Below are positions 18,449 through 26,528 of a stretch of 64,000 nt of DNA, one piece after another. Under the pieces are notes generated by a model. The model made no database searches and was not told the DNA's origin. It worked only from the letters and a program-made list of their open reading frames with translations. Within the stretch, counting starts at the first letter, position 1. Every line of letters starts with the position of its first letter. The stretch is taken from the NCBI GenBank assembly GCA_963818505.1, contig CAWFSJ010000002.1, positions 1-64,000 on the forward strand, written 5' to 3'. The position numbers and the translations under genes are program-made. This DNA is from JADKAV01 sp963818505. GTDB taxonomy: Bacteria > Actinomycetota > Actinomycetes > S36-B12 > UBA10799.

Positions 18449-18787
18449 CTACCTGAGCGTCCAGGACTTGCGCCAGCTGTTGGGCTTCCACCTGTCGGCG
18501 AATCCGGGCTTCGGCTTGGCGCGCACGATAACGGTCACCTTCACCGCGTCGTAGCCCTTCGTCTTGACCGTGATCCGGCCCTTCTTGGTGGCCCTGGTCT
18601 CACAGAAAGCCTTCTCGCCGGCCGCGGTGGATTGCAGCGGACGGCACAGCACCACGGGCTTGAGCAGGACACAGGAGGACTTCTTGGTCTTGATCTTGTC
18701 GGTCAAGATCTTGTTACCGACCTTCTTCGGCGTCGGCTTGTGCAGCGTGACGTCGATCGGGCAGATCTTCTTGACCACGATCGGGTT
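18449..18787 (-). other. Shared 112-residue C-terminal module, copy 5
   Basis: Tail RWKPNSWRKSWTLR; four conserved cysteines at the same spacing as the other copies; VVLCRPLQSTAAGEKAFC in the centre. Confidence 0.8.
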
Positions 18788-20617
18788 CACCTGCGCCACG
18801 GAGTTGACCACAGTGACGTTGACCGTTTGGTCCTTGGCCGTCACCGTCGCCTTGCCGTCGGCCGGGGAGAACGTCGGCGGGTTGAACTCCCACCCGGCCG
18901 GGTTCGCCGGCAGCGCCGGTTCGGTCACCGTGCACACCGTGCCGGTCGGCAGCCCGGAGATCGTCTCGGACTTCCCGGCCGCCAGGGCGACCGTCCCGTT
19001 CTTCACCGGGGTTTGACCATCGACACAGGTGTAGTTGATGTCGAACGTCCCGGTGTAGCCGGAGGCCTGCGGGTTGAACTCCTTGGTGATCGTCAACGAC
19101 CCGAGATCGCGGGTGTTGGTGATCGTGCAGGTGACTCGCTGCCACGGCTGGAGAATCAGCTTGTCGCCCTTCAGGTCGACCGGCTGCTCCTCAGCAATGG
19201 CGGGCACATCGTCTTCGCGCGGGTTGTTCACGCATACCCAGTCGCTGGGGGAGTACCCGCCGGGACCGGACTCGCCGAGCGTGTACTCGATGCCCGAATA
19301 CACGGTCTCGAACTTCCCTGACCCGCCCGGGGTGGACACGTTGCGCTTGTCGTTGGGCGTTTCGGCCTTCGCCGTCAGAGTCCAGTCGTCGGCATTGGCA
19401 CCTTCGACCTGCTTGACGAGTTTGAGCTCTGCCAGACCACGGGTGTTGTAGACATCGCAACTGGCCGACTCGTCGGACTTCAGAGTCAGATCGAAGTACG
19501 CCATGTCCCCGTCGATGGTCATCCCGCCAAACTCATTACCCGGCGGGCTGATTCCCTTGAACGTGCATGAGTAGGAGTTCGGGATGTACCCCGGCTGCAC
19601 CTTCTCCGAAACCCGGACTGTTCGGGTCGTCGTGTTCTTCGGTGCGTACTGGAACTGCGCCACGCCATCGGTGGCAGGGACTCCGGGGGTGCTCTGCGTC
19701 GTCAGGCTGGCCGTGTTGCTGGTCTCGCCTGCCGGCTGCACCCAGGTGAAGTCGTCCGGAACCGTCCCGGGAGAGACGTTCGCATCGAACTTCCAGCCGC
19801 CTGCCGGCTGGAAGTCACCGGGGTTGTCAGCGTCCGCCAACTTCCGGATGGTCACAGAACCTCCGCACAGGGAGGCGGCAACGCGCTTCATGGCGGCTGT
19901 GAGGTCGTCGAAGTTGTTGGTGACCACAGCATCGAAGTCGTTGATGGTGGCGTTTGCCGGGACGGTGGGGCTAACCAAAGTCGGCCCGGAGATCTGCTTG
20001 AGGCGATCCTGCTGCCCGGCGTTGGTTGTGCCGATGCCAACGGCCAGCATTCGGTTGCCAGCGGTCTTCAGTTGGTTCGAGTAGACCTCAGCGGCGTCAG
20101 CGGATTGCTGCGTTCCCGGCTGAGATACCGGACTACCGTTCACGTCACCGACCGTGTTCGGGTCGCCGTCGGTCATGAAAACCACCAGACCCTTGTTGCC
20201 CGGGATCGGCTCCTCCAAGGTCCGCCACAGGGGAGATTCCCAGTTGGTGGTGTTCCCGAGACCCGCGGACTTGTATCCGGCCACTGTCGTGAGCAGATCC
20301 GTCAGGCCTTGGCCCGCGATGTCCTGGCGCGCGATCGACTCCTTCGACGTTGTGGCGAACTCCACGATCCGAGCCGTCGACCCGGTGTCTTTCAGGCCAT
20401 TGAGGAACGCGGACGCTGCGCTCCTCATGGCTGTGATTTCATCGCCGCCAATCGACCCCGACGCATCCATCACCAAGGTGATGGGGATTCCGCAACCTTC
20501 GATCTTTGGGTTCGTCGGTGCCGGAGTCGCATTGACGCTCGACGCTGTTGCGATTGTGATCAGACTTGCCACCACCCCCGCCGAGGTGACCGCACTCAAG
20601 ACCTTTCTACCTAACAC
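18449..20617 (-). CDS. Secreted VWA-SpaA/CnaB surface protein 5
   Basis: 722 residues, intact. I chose the GTG at 20617: GGGAGGCACCATC precedes it, matching the GGGAGGCACCACC ahead of surface gene 3, and it opens a signal peptide (LGRKVLSAVTSAGVVASL). A longer frame to 20788 would add an unlikely N-terminus. VWA at about 40-235 with DASGS and FMTDGDPN; prealbumin-like region at about 250-395; SpaA-like (LKLVKQVEG... YTLGESGPGGY... CTITNTRD) and CnaB-like (LTITKEFNPQASGY... TVTEPALP) domains; shared module at 611-722. Its second half closely matches the end of surface protein 2, suggesting shared ancestry and possible recombination. Confidence 0.87.
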   Translation of the reverse strand: MLGRKVLSAVTSAGVVASLITIATASSVNATPAPTNPKIEGCGIPITLVMDASGSIGGDEITAMRSAASAFLNGLKDTGSTARIVEFATTSKESIARQDIAGQGLTDLLTTVAGYKSAGLGNTTNWESPLWRTLEEPIPGNKGLVVFMTDGDPNTVGDVNGSPVSQPGTQQSADAAEVYSNQLKTAGNRMLAVGIGTTNAGQQDRLKQISGPTLVSPTVPANATINDFDAVVTNNFDDLTAAMKRVAASLCGGSVTIRKLADADNPGDFQPAGGWKFDANVSPGTVPDDFTWVQPAGETSNTASLTTQSTPGVPATDGVAQFQYAPKNTTTRTVRVSEKVQPGYIPNSYSCTFKGISPPGNEFGGMTIDGDMAYFDLTLKSDESASCDVYNTRGLAELKLVKQVEGANADDWTLTAKAETPNDKRNVSTPGGSGKFETVYSGIEYTLGESGPGGYSPSDWVCVNNPREDDVPAIAEEQPVDLKGDKLILQPWQRVTCTITNTRDLGSLTITKEFNPQASGYTGTFDINYTCVDGQTPVKNGTVALAAGKSETISGLPTGTVCTVTEPALPANPAGWEFNPPTFSPADGKATVTAKDQTVNVTVVNSVAQVNPIVVKKICPIDVTLHKPTPKKVGNKILTDKIKTKKSSCVLLKPVVLCRPLQSTAAGEKAFCETRATKKGRITVKTKGYDAVKVTVIVRAKPKPGFADRWKPNSWRKSWTLR

Positions 20618-20787
20618 GATGGTGCCTCCCTGTGTGGTGATGCCCCGATGAGGAACGAGGCGATCCGAATCCGGTATTGCCGAACAGGCGCAGGGGTGCA
20701 ATGCCAGGCGATTGGTTACGTTGAGTGTCCACAACGGTTCCCTTCGCCCCCCGTTGCTGCGATACGCCCTCATCCATCCGGCTGACA

Positions 20788-20802
20788 CAGCGTAACTCGC
20801 TG
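20788..20802 (-). promoter_or_regulatory. Candidate operator: inverted repeat upstream of surface gene 5
   Basis: CAGCG-TAACT-CGCTG, about 175 bases ahead of the GTG. It is preceded on the plus strand by CCGGCTGA and followed twelve bases later by TACATCCCTCGTTCGG, the same arrangement as at surface gene 3. Confidence 0.45.
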
Positions 20803-20850
20803 TAAGGGTGACCTTACATCCCTCGTTCGGTTGGGTTTGGGTTTGTCCAC

Positions 20851-20866
20851 AGGGGGAAGTCCCCCT
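20851..20866 (-). terminator. Short hairpin between surface gene 5 and glpD
   Basis: AGGGGG-AAGT-CCCCCT forms a 6-bp stem about 55 bases past the glpD stop codon. It is a plausible but weak terminator for the tetR-glpD unit. Confidence 0.35.
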
Positions 20867-20919
20867 TCAGCGACAGGATTTCACGCGGCGGCGCAGGTCG
20901 TCAGGACATCGCCAATCAG

Positions 20920-22425
20920 TCAGTGCAGGGGCTCTCGGCCCTGAGTCCAGGCGTCCTCGACCCCCGCGAGGGCCGCTTCGCGCCCCTCGCTGACCATGAG
21001 CACACGCAGCCGGCTCTCGGCTGCTTCCAGCGGCGTCAACGCGCCCTCGGCCTCGCGGGCCCAGGCGACTTCGACAGCCAAAGCGGGGGTCGCGTCGACC
21101 GGAGCGCCGAGCGCAGCATCCCGTTCGATCGCGTCATGCAGCAGCGCGGCCTCCGACCCGAACCGGCGGGTCAGCCGGTCGCGGCTGCGGCTGTCCCCGG
21201 GGGCTCCGACCAGCGCGATTCCGGCGGTCGGGCACGACTGGCCACTGATCAGATCCACGGCGTCCTCGGCCATCTTCCGGTAGGCGGTGAGTTTCCCGCC
21301 GGTCACGGCGATCACGCCGCTGGGCTGTCGGGCGATGAGGTGCTTGCGCGAGATGTCGGCGGTCTTGGCGTGGGCGTCGCTGACCAATGGTCGCAGCCCG
21401 CTGTAGGTTCCCAGGATGTCCTCGTCGCGAAGCGGGACGGCCAGGGCAGCCGAGATCCTTTCGCGCAACCAGGCCACTTCATCGGCGGTCGGTACGGGCG
21501 GATCGGGCAGCAGCGAATCGGCCTCCAGGTCGGTGAGGCCCACATAGGCCAGGCCGTCGGGTTGTGGCAGAGCGAACACGAACCGGCCGAACTCGCCGGG
21601 CACTGCGACCGTCATCGAAGCGGTGGGGTGACCGAGTCGGGCCGCATCCACGACCAGGTGGGTTCCCCGGCTGGGGCTGAGCTCGATCTCGGGGTTGAGT
21701 TCCTGGGTCCACACGCCGGTGCAGCTGATGATGTGTTCGGCGGTGATGTTGAACTCGCCGTCCTCGTCGCGCAGTGTCGCGCGGCCGTCTCCGGCGTCGG
21801 CGACGTCGACGTGGGTGAGGATGTGCGCGCCGTAGGCCGCGGCTGTGCGTGCGACGGCCACGACCAGTCGGGCGTCGTCCTCGACTTGGCCGTCCCAACC
21901 GATCATGGCGCCTTTGAGTCCTTCGGGACGAAGGGCGGGCGCCATCTTCAGGGCGGTCGTCGCGTCGACCATGCGGGCGCGCGGGAGGGTGTCGCGCTTT
22001 GTCCCGGCGAACCGGCGCAGACCGTCGCCGGCCAGCAGACCCGCGAAGCTGATGTACGGGTCGCGCCCGCCGTAGTTGGGGATGAGCGTGGGCAGTGCCC
22101 GGACGAGGTGCGGGGCGATCGAGGTCATGAGCAGATGGCGCTCGCGGGCGCTTTCGAGCGCCACGTCGATGTGCCCGGAAGCCAGGTAGCGCAGTCCCCC
22201 GTGGATCAGCTTGCTGCTCCACCGGCTCGTGCCGTGGGCCAGGTCGTGGCGTTCGACCAGGGTCACCTGCAGCCCGCGCGCCGAGGCGTCCAGAGCCACG
22301 CCGACGCCGGTGATCCCGCCGCCGATGACGAGGACTTGGGTGTGACCGTCGGCGCGCAGGGCTCGCAACTCGGCGGCTCGGCGTTCGGCATTGAGCAGGC
22401 TGCTGGGGTCGCCGGGGCGGATCAT
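20920..22425 (-). CDS. glpD: Glycerol-3-phosphate dehydrogenase GlpD (FAD, aerobic)
   Basis: GlpD oxidises glycerol 3-phosphate to dihydroxyacetone phosphate at the membrane and passes electrons to quinone. The 501-residue product carries the FAD-binding VLVIGGGITGVGVALDASAR, then TSRWSSKLIHGGLRYL and the C-terminal region of the family. I chose the ATG at 22425 because it overlaps the tetR stop by four bases (ATGA) and gives the expected N-terminus MIRPGDPSSLLNAERR; a longer frame to 22647 only reads through tetR. It is co-transcribed with tetR and divergent from the flavoprotein gene, the order recalled for mycobacterial Rv2249c-Rv2250c-Rv2251. Confidence 0.93.
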   Translation of the reverse strand: MIRPGDPSSLLNAERRAAELRALRADGHTQVLVIGGGITGVGVALDASARGLQVTLVERHDLAHGTSRWSSKLIHGGLRYLASGHIDVALESARERHLLMTSIAPHLVRALPTLIPNYGGRDPYISFAGLLAGDGLRRFAGTKRDTLPRARMVDATTALKMAPALRPEGLKGAMIGWDGQVEDDARLVVAVARTAAAYGAHILTHVDVADAGDGRATLRDEDGEFNITAEHIISCTGVWTQELNPEIELSPSRGTHLVVDAARLGHPTASMTVAVPGEFGRFVFALPQPDGLAYVGLTDLEADSLLPDPPVPTADEVAWLRERISAALAVPLRDEDILGTYSGLRPLVSDAHAKTADISRKHLIARQPSGVIAVTGGKLTAYRKMAEDAVDLISGQSCPTAGIALVGAPGDSRSRDRLTRRFGSEAALLHDAIERDAALGAPVDATPALAVEVAWAREAEGALTPLEAAESRLRVLMVSEGREAALAGVEDAWTQGREPLH

Positions 22426-22988
22426 GTCAGGTATCCCTTCACGAGATGTCGCAACTCGTCCTCCGTGCCACCGATCTGGTGGGCGAAGACGAAGGTCTGT
22501 GCGACCAGGACCAGCGTCAGCGACATCTGGTCCGGGTCTCCCGCGCGGATAGTGCCGTCGCCGGTGCGTGGCTGCCCGGCGAGGATCTGATCGCGCAGGA
22601 CGGCGCGAGCGAGGCGCTGCGTCCCCCCGAGCCGGCCGGTGATCCACTCGGTCAGCTCGGCCGGTTCGTGACGCAGAACCGCCCGCATGAGCGGGTGCTG
22701 GTTGATCCGGGTGACCGACACCGCGATGACTTCAACGATGCGGTCAAGTTGACCGTCGGCCTCTATGTGGCTGGTCTGCGCCACGATGGTGCCGAGCTCG
22801 CGGTTGAACAACTCGGACAGGATTGCGTGCCGGTCGGGGTACTTCCGGTAAACCGTCATGCGTGAGACGCCGGCCTCGTTGGCGATCGCGGAGATGTTGG
22901 CCGCGGCGGGCCCGCCGGATTCAATCAGGGCCGCGGCTGCGTCGAGCAAGCGGTTGGCCACTTCGTCAGCACTTGGCTGTGACACCAT
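22422..22988 (-). CDS. TetR-family transcriptional regulator
   Basis: 188 residues. The N-terminal helix-turn-helix is clear: ANRLLDAAAALIESGG, then ISAIANEAGVSRMTVYRKYPDRHAILSELF. The C-terminal ligand domain is of no recognised type. It is the first gene of a two-gene unit with glpD and sits 35 bases from a divergent flavoprotein gene, so it probably controls both promoters; the ligand may be a lipid or glycerol metabolite, which is inference. The imperfect palindrome at 22988-23004 touches its start codon, suggesting a leaderless or nearly leaderless transcript. Confidence 0.9.
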   Translation of the reverse strand: MVSQPSADEVANRLLDAAAALIESGGPAAANISAIANEAGVSRMTVYRKYPDRHAILSELFNRELGTIVAQTSHIEADGQLDRIVEVIAVSVTRINQHPLMRAVLRHEPAELTEWITGRLGGTQRLARAVLRDQILAGQPRTGDGTIRAGDPDQMSLTLVLVAQTFVFAHQIGGTEDELRHLVKGYLT

Positions 22989-23004
22989 GTAAGTTAGTGT
23001 AACA
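22988..23004. promoter_or_regulatory. Candidate TetR operator between divergent genes
   Basis: TGTAAGTTAGTGTAACA is an imperfect palindrome (TGTnA-N7-TnACA) in the 35-bp gap between tetR and the flavoprotein gene. Position and symmetry fit an autoregulatory operator; not otherwise supported. Confidence 0.45.
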
Positions 23005-23023
23005 TCGCCGGCAGGAGGTCACC

Positions 23024-24613
23024 ATGTCACTGTCAACAGAGATGATCCAGCGCTGGGGTTCCGGCGGCCACGGGATTCCGCTGAGTCTGCAGGAGTTCCT
23101 CGCCGACCGCGGAATGGGTGCGGTGGAACCGCGGCCCGCGGTGGACCTGGCTGCGGTGCCCGTGCGCGCGAGCAGGATTCCGGCCGCGGACCTTGCGGCG
23201 CTGGGCTGCGATGTGGACGTCGACGACCTCGTGAGGCTGCGTTGTTCCGGTGGCTTCTCCTTCACCGACCTGTGCCACAGGCGTTGGCCCGGTCGTGAAC
23301 TGCCTGTGGTGGATGCAGTCGCGCTGCCGCGCAACCACGACGAGGTCCGGGTCCTTCTGGATGCGGCTGCCGCGAATCACTGGGCGGTGGTGCCCTTCGG
23401 CGGCGGGACCAGCGTCGTCGACGGCGTGGACGTGACTGACCAGCTCACCGTGGGCGTCGGCTTCTGGCAGATGAACCAGGTGCAGCATCTCGACCCCGAG
23501 TCCGGCGAGGTGCTTGTGCAAGCCGGCATCACCGGACCCGAACTCGAACGCTGGCTGCAGGCCCGCGGCTTCACGTGGGGCCATCTGCCGCAGTCCTGGG
23601 AGCGCGCCACCGTCGGCGGGTACGCGGTGACCCGGTCCTCCGGGCAGGCCTCGACCGGCTACGGGCGCGCCGATGCGACAGTCACGAAGCTGAAGGTCGT
23701 CACCCCGCGGGCGGACTTCACTTTGGGCAAGGCCCCGGCGACCGCAGCCGGGCCGGACCTGCAGCAGGTCTTCATGGGCAGTGAGGGATCCTTCGGCATC
23801 GTCACGGAGGTGGGGGTGCGGGTGCGACCGCTGCCGGAGAAGAAGGTGTACGAGGGGCTGCTGTTCCCCAACTTCACCGCCGGTACCCGGGCGTTCCGGC
23901 AATTGGCGCAGGACCGTGTGCAGGCCGACGTGATGCGCCTGTCGGACGCGGACGAGAGTGCGGTGAACCTCGCCATGAGCGGGTTGTCCGGGCTGAAGAA
24001 GCAGGCCTTCGACCGATACACGACCTTGCGCAAAGTGGACGGCGGCAGCCTGGCGATCGTCGGCTGGGAAGGCCCCGAGGACGTCGTCAAGGCCCGCCGC
24101 AAGCACGCGCACAAGGTGTTCCGGCAGTTCGGCGGCGTCGGTCTGGGTGCTGGCGTCGGGCGGTCCTGGTCGAAGGGGCGCTTCGCGGGGCCGTACCTGC
24201 GCGACGACCTGCTCGACGCGGGGTACCTGGTGGAGACTCTGGAGACCGCAAACGAGTGGTCACAGTTGCAGGCCACGTACGACGCGGTGCACACCGCTTT
24301 GAACGGCGCCCTCGGCTCGCCGCTCATCGGCACCCACCTCTCGCACATCTACCCGACCGGCGCGAGCCTGTACTTCACCGTGATCTGCCCCCTCGCCGAC
24401 GACCCGGTGGCGCAATGGCGGGAGGCGAAGAAGGCGGCGACGCAGGCACTGGTGGACACCGACGCCACGATCACCCACCACCACTCGGTGGGCCGCGACC
24501 ACGCGCCGTGGCTGGTCGACGAGATCGGCGCGTCGGGTGTGGATCTGCTGCGTGCGATCAAGGCGCACCTGGACCCCGACGGGTTGATGAACCCGGGGGT
24601 GCTGGGGCTCTGA
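23024..24613 (+). CDS. FAD-binding oxidase, alkyl-DHAP synthase (AGPS)-like
   Basis: 529 residues. ATG at 23024 follows GCAGGAGGTCACC. A PCMH-type FAD domain is visible: VVPFGGGTSVVDGV, then HLPQSWERATVGGYAVTRSS and MGSEGSFGIVTEVGVRV. The C-terminal oxidase domain includes GTHLSHIYPTGASLYFT and the HHHSVGRDHAPW histidine motif with LKAHLDP-like ending (IKAHLDPDGLMNPG). This layout is that of alkyldihydroxyacetonephosphate synthase relatives; actual substrate unknown. The divergent partners tetR and glpD, also acting on the glycerol-phosphate/DHAP node, make a role in glycerophosphate-derived lipid metabolism likely. Confidence 0.88.
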   Translation: MSLSTEMIQRWGSGGHGIPLSLQEFLADRGMGAVEPRPAVDLAAVPVRASRIPAADLAALGCDVDVDDLVRLRCSGGFSFTDLCHRRWPGRELPVVDAVALPRNHDEVRVLLDAAAANHWAVVPFGGGTSVVDGVDVTDQLTVGVGFWQMNQVQHLDPESGEVLVQAGITGPELERWLQARGFTWGHLPQSWERATVGGYAVTRSSGQASTGYGRADATVTKLKVVTPRADFTLGKAPATAAGPDLQQVFMGSEGSFGIVTEVGVRVRPLPEKKVYEGLLFPNFTAGTRAFRQLAQDRVQADVMRLSDADESAVNLAMSGLSGLKKQAFDRYTTLRKVDGGSLAIVGWEGPEDVVKARRKHAHKVFRQFGGVGLGAGVGRSWSKGRFAGPYLRDDLLDAGYLVETLETANEWSQLQATYDAVHTALNGALGSPLIGTHLSHIYPTGASLYFTVICPLADDPVAQWREAKKAATQALVDTDATITHHHSVGRDHAPWLVDEIGASGVDLLRAIKAHLDPDGLMNPGVLGL

Positions 24614-24884
24614 GGTTCCGGCGAACCACCCGGTCGTGCGCGGCAGCGGCGACGCGGACCTGCTCGATTGGGCCACTGCTGACGGTCGCACGCTGGTGAC
24701 CGACAACGTCCGAGACTTCGCCCCGCTGCATGCGAGCCGGGCGGCACAGGGTCGTTTGCACGCCGGCTTGATCTTCATCAGTTCCAAGGCGTACCCGCAG
24801 GATCGGGCCCGGACCGGGCGGATAGTGGCGGCTCTGAAGAAGCGGTCCTCGTGGCCTCAGCCCGGGCAGTTCGACTTCCTCTGA
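24612..24884 (+). pseudogene. Fragment of a DUF5615/PIN-like toxin gene
   Basis: The frame reads HPVVRGSGDADLLDWATADGRTLVTDNVRDFAPLH, the central and C-terminal part of the DUF5615 (Mut7-C-like PIN) family. There the TDNVRDF motif carries catalytic acidic residues and the missing N-terminus (about 45 residues with the first Asp) should precede it. The frame runs directly out of the end of the flavoprotein gene with no good start; a GTG at 24636 exists but would miss the first strand. It is probably a remnant of a toxin-antitoxin module; no antitoxin is visible. Confidence 0.55.
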
Positions 24885-24917
24885 TTGCCGGATTCGACCC
24901 CCAAGTACCCTCGACCT

Positions 24918-25632
24918 ATGCCCCTTGAACTGCTGCCCGCGGTCGATGTCGCCAACGGTCAGGCCGTACGCCTGGTACAGGGTCGAGGCCGGGACCGAGA
25001 CCGACTACGGCGACCCGCTGGCCGCCGCGCTGACCTGGCAGGAACAGGGCGCGCAGTGGATCCACCTCGTGGACCTGGATGCTGCGTTCGGCCGGGGGAG
25101 CAACGCCGCACTCCTTGCAGAGGTCGTGGGCCAACTCGACGTCGACGTGGAACTGTCCGGCGGGATTCGCGACGACGCCTCGCTGGCCGCGGCGCTTGCC
25201 ACGGGGTGCCGCAGGGTCAACATCGGGACTGCTGCGTTGGAGGCGCCCGAGTGGTGCGCCAAGGTGATCGCCGAGAACGGCGACCGGGTGGCCATCGGGC
25301 TCGATGTGCGCGGCACGACGCTGGCCGCGCGCGGATGGACCCAGGAGGGTGGCGAGCTCTTCGAGACCCTGGCCCGCCTCGACGCCGAAGGGTGCGCGCG
25401 CTACGTGGTCACCGACGTTCGCCGAGACGGCACTTTGACCGGGCCGAACGTGGAGCTTTTGCGCGACGTGTGCGCCGCGACGGATCGCCCGGTTGTCGCC
25501 TCAGGTGGGGTGTCCGCGCTCGACGATCTGCGAGCCATCGCGGGGGTTGCTGGTGTGGAGGGTGCCATCGTAGGCAAGGCCCTCTATGCCGGCGCTTTCA
25601 CGCTGCCCGAGGCGCTCGAGGCCGTCAGATGA
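24918..25632 (+). CDS. hisA: HisA/PriA isomerase, frameshifted by one base
   Basis: HisA isomerises ProFAR in histidine synthesis; in actinomycetes lacking trpF the PriA form also does the phosphoribosyl-anthranilate step. ATG at 24918 gives PLELLPAVDVANGQAVRLVQG, then one extra base (C at 24984 in GGTCGAGGCC) breaks the frame; removing it restores GEAGTETDYGDPLAAAL and the rest of the (beta/alpha)8 barrel (HLVDLDAAFGRGSN, ELSGGIRDDASL, VTDVRRDGTLTGPN, ASGGVSALDDL). The catalytic Asp in LPAVDV and the Asp in TDVRRDGT are present. The corrected length is about 238 residues. It overlaps hisF by four bases. An assembly error is more likely than a true mutation, since the rest is intact. Confidence 0.9.
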
Positions 25633-26393
25633 GCCTGGCTGTGCGGGTGATCCCGTGTCTGGACGTCGATGCCGGCCGGGTCGTCAAGGGCGTCAACTTC
25701 GAGGGGTTGCGAGACGCCGGTGATCCGGTGGAACTGGCCACCCGCTACAACGCCGAGGGCGCCGACGAGCTGATCTTCCTGGACATCACCGCGAGTTCGG
25801 GTGGGCGCGCGACCATGCTGGACGTCGTGCGCCGAACCGCTGACGCCGTGTTCATCCCGCTCACGGTCGGAGGCGGCGTGCGCAAGGTGGATGACTTCGA
25901 CGCCCTGCTTCGCGCGGGTGCGGACAAAGTCGGGGTCAACACCGGTGCCATCGCCGACCCGGACCTGCTGAGCCGAGCCGCTCGCAGGTTCGGCAACCAA
26001 TGTGTCGTTCTGTCCGTGGACGCCCGGCGCGCCCGCAACGCTGCCAGTGGTTTCGAGATCACCACCCACGGCGGCCGCAAGGGCACCGGTATCGACGCGA
26101 TCGCGTGGGCGTCCAACGGAGCCAGGCTCGGGGCGGGCGAGATCCTGCTCAACAGCATGGACGCCGACGGGACCACAGCCGGTTTCGACACCGAGTTGAT
26201 CGGGCTGGTGAGGCAAGCCGTGGACGTCCCGATCATCGCCAGCGGCGGGGCCGGCACCGCGCAGGACTTCGCTGAGGCTATCCGGGCCGGCGCCGATGCG
26301 GTCCTGGCCGCCAGCGTCTTCCACTACGGGCAGTTGGGCATCGCCGAGGTCAAGCAGGCGATGGCAGCCGAAGGCCTGACCGTCCGGTTGTAG
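25629..26393 (+). CDS. hisF: Imidazole glycerol phosphate synthase subunit HisF
   Basis: HisF is the cyclase half of IGP synthase, using ammonia from HisH to turn PRFAR into imidazole glycerol phosphate and AICAR. The 254-residue protein has VIPCLDVDAGRVVKGVNF with the first catalytic Asp, ITASSGGRATMLDVV, VGGGVRKVDDF, and LLNSMDADGTTAGFD with the second catalytic Asp. ATG at 25629 overlaps the hisA stop (ATGA). Because of the hisA frameshift a much longer frame runs into this gene, but the fusion is artefactual. hisH is not in the window. Confidence 0.95.
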   Translation: MSLAVRVIPCLDVDAGRVVKGVNFEGLRDAGDPVELATRYNAEGADELIFLDITASSGGRATMLDVVRRTADAVFIPLTVGGGVRKVDDFDALLRAGADKVGVNTGAIADPDLLSRAARRFGNQCVVLSVDARRARNAASGFEITTHGGRKGTGIDAIAWASNGARLGAGEILLNSMDADGTTAGFDTELIGLVRQAVDVPIIASGGAGTAQDFAEAIRAGADAVLAASVFHYGQLGIAEVKQAMAAEGLTVRL

Positions 26394-26528
26394 CAACCGG
26401 TGTCCGGATTTGCAGGCTCATCAACGGGTTTGCCGACATCTCCTGAGGGGCCGGCGCTCAAGGCCGGGGCCCAAGGCGCGCTTCGGGGTGAAGGCTCCCC
26501 TCCACCAGGGTGCACAACCTGAGCCCAA

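Larger units (their letters stand above)
20618..20919. other. 302-bp intergenic region between surface gene 5 and glpD
   Basis: No gene seen. It holds the leader of surface gene 5, the inverted repeat at 20788-20802 and a small hairpin at 20851-20866. Confidence 0.6.

Noticed and set aside
2367..20617. LPXTG sortase substrates
   Set aside because: None of the five C-termini has an LPXTG-like motif, a hydrophobic segment or a positively charged tail after one; all end in the Trp-rich module.
24885..26393. 502-codon frame apparently fusing a novel Arg-rich protein to HisF
   Set aside because: The first half is hisA read out of frame after a one-base insertion; HisF has its own ATG at 25629.
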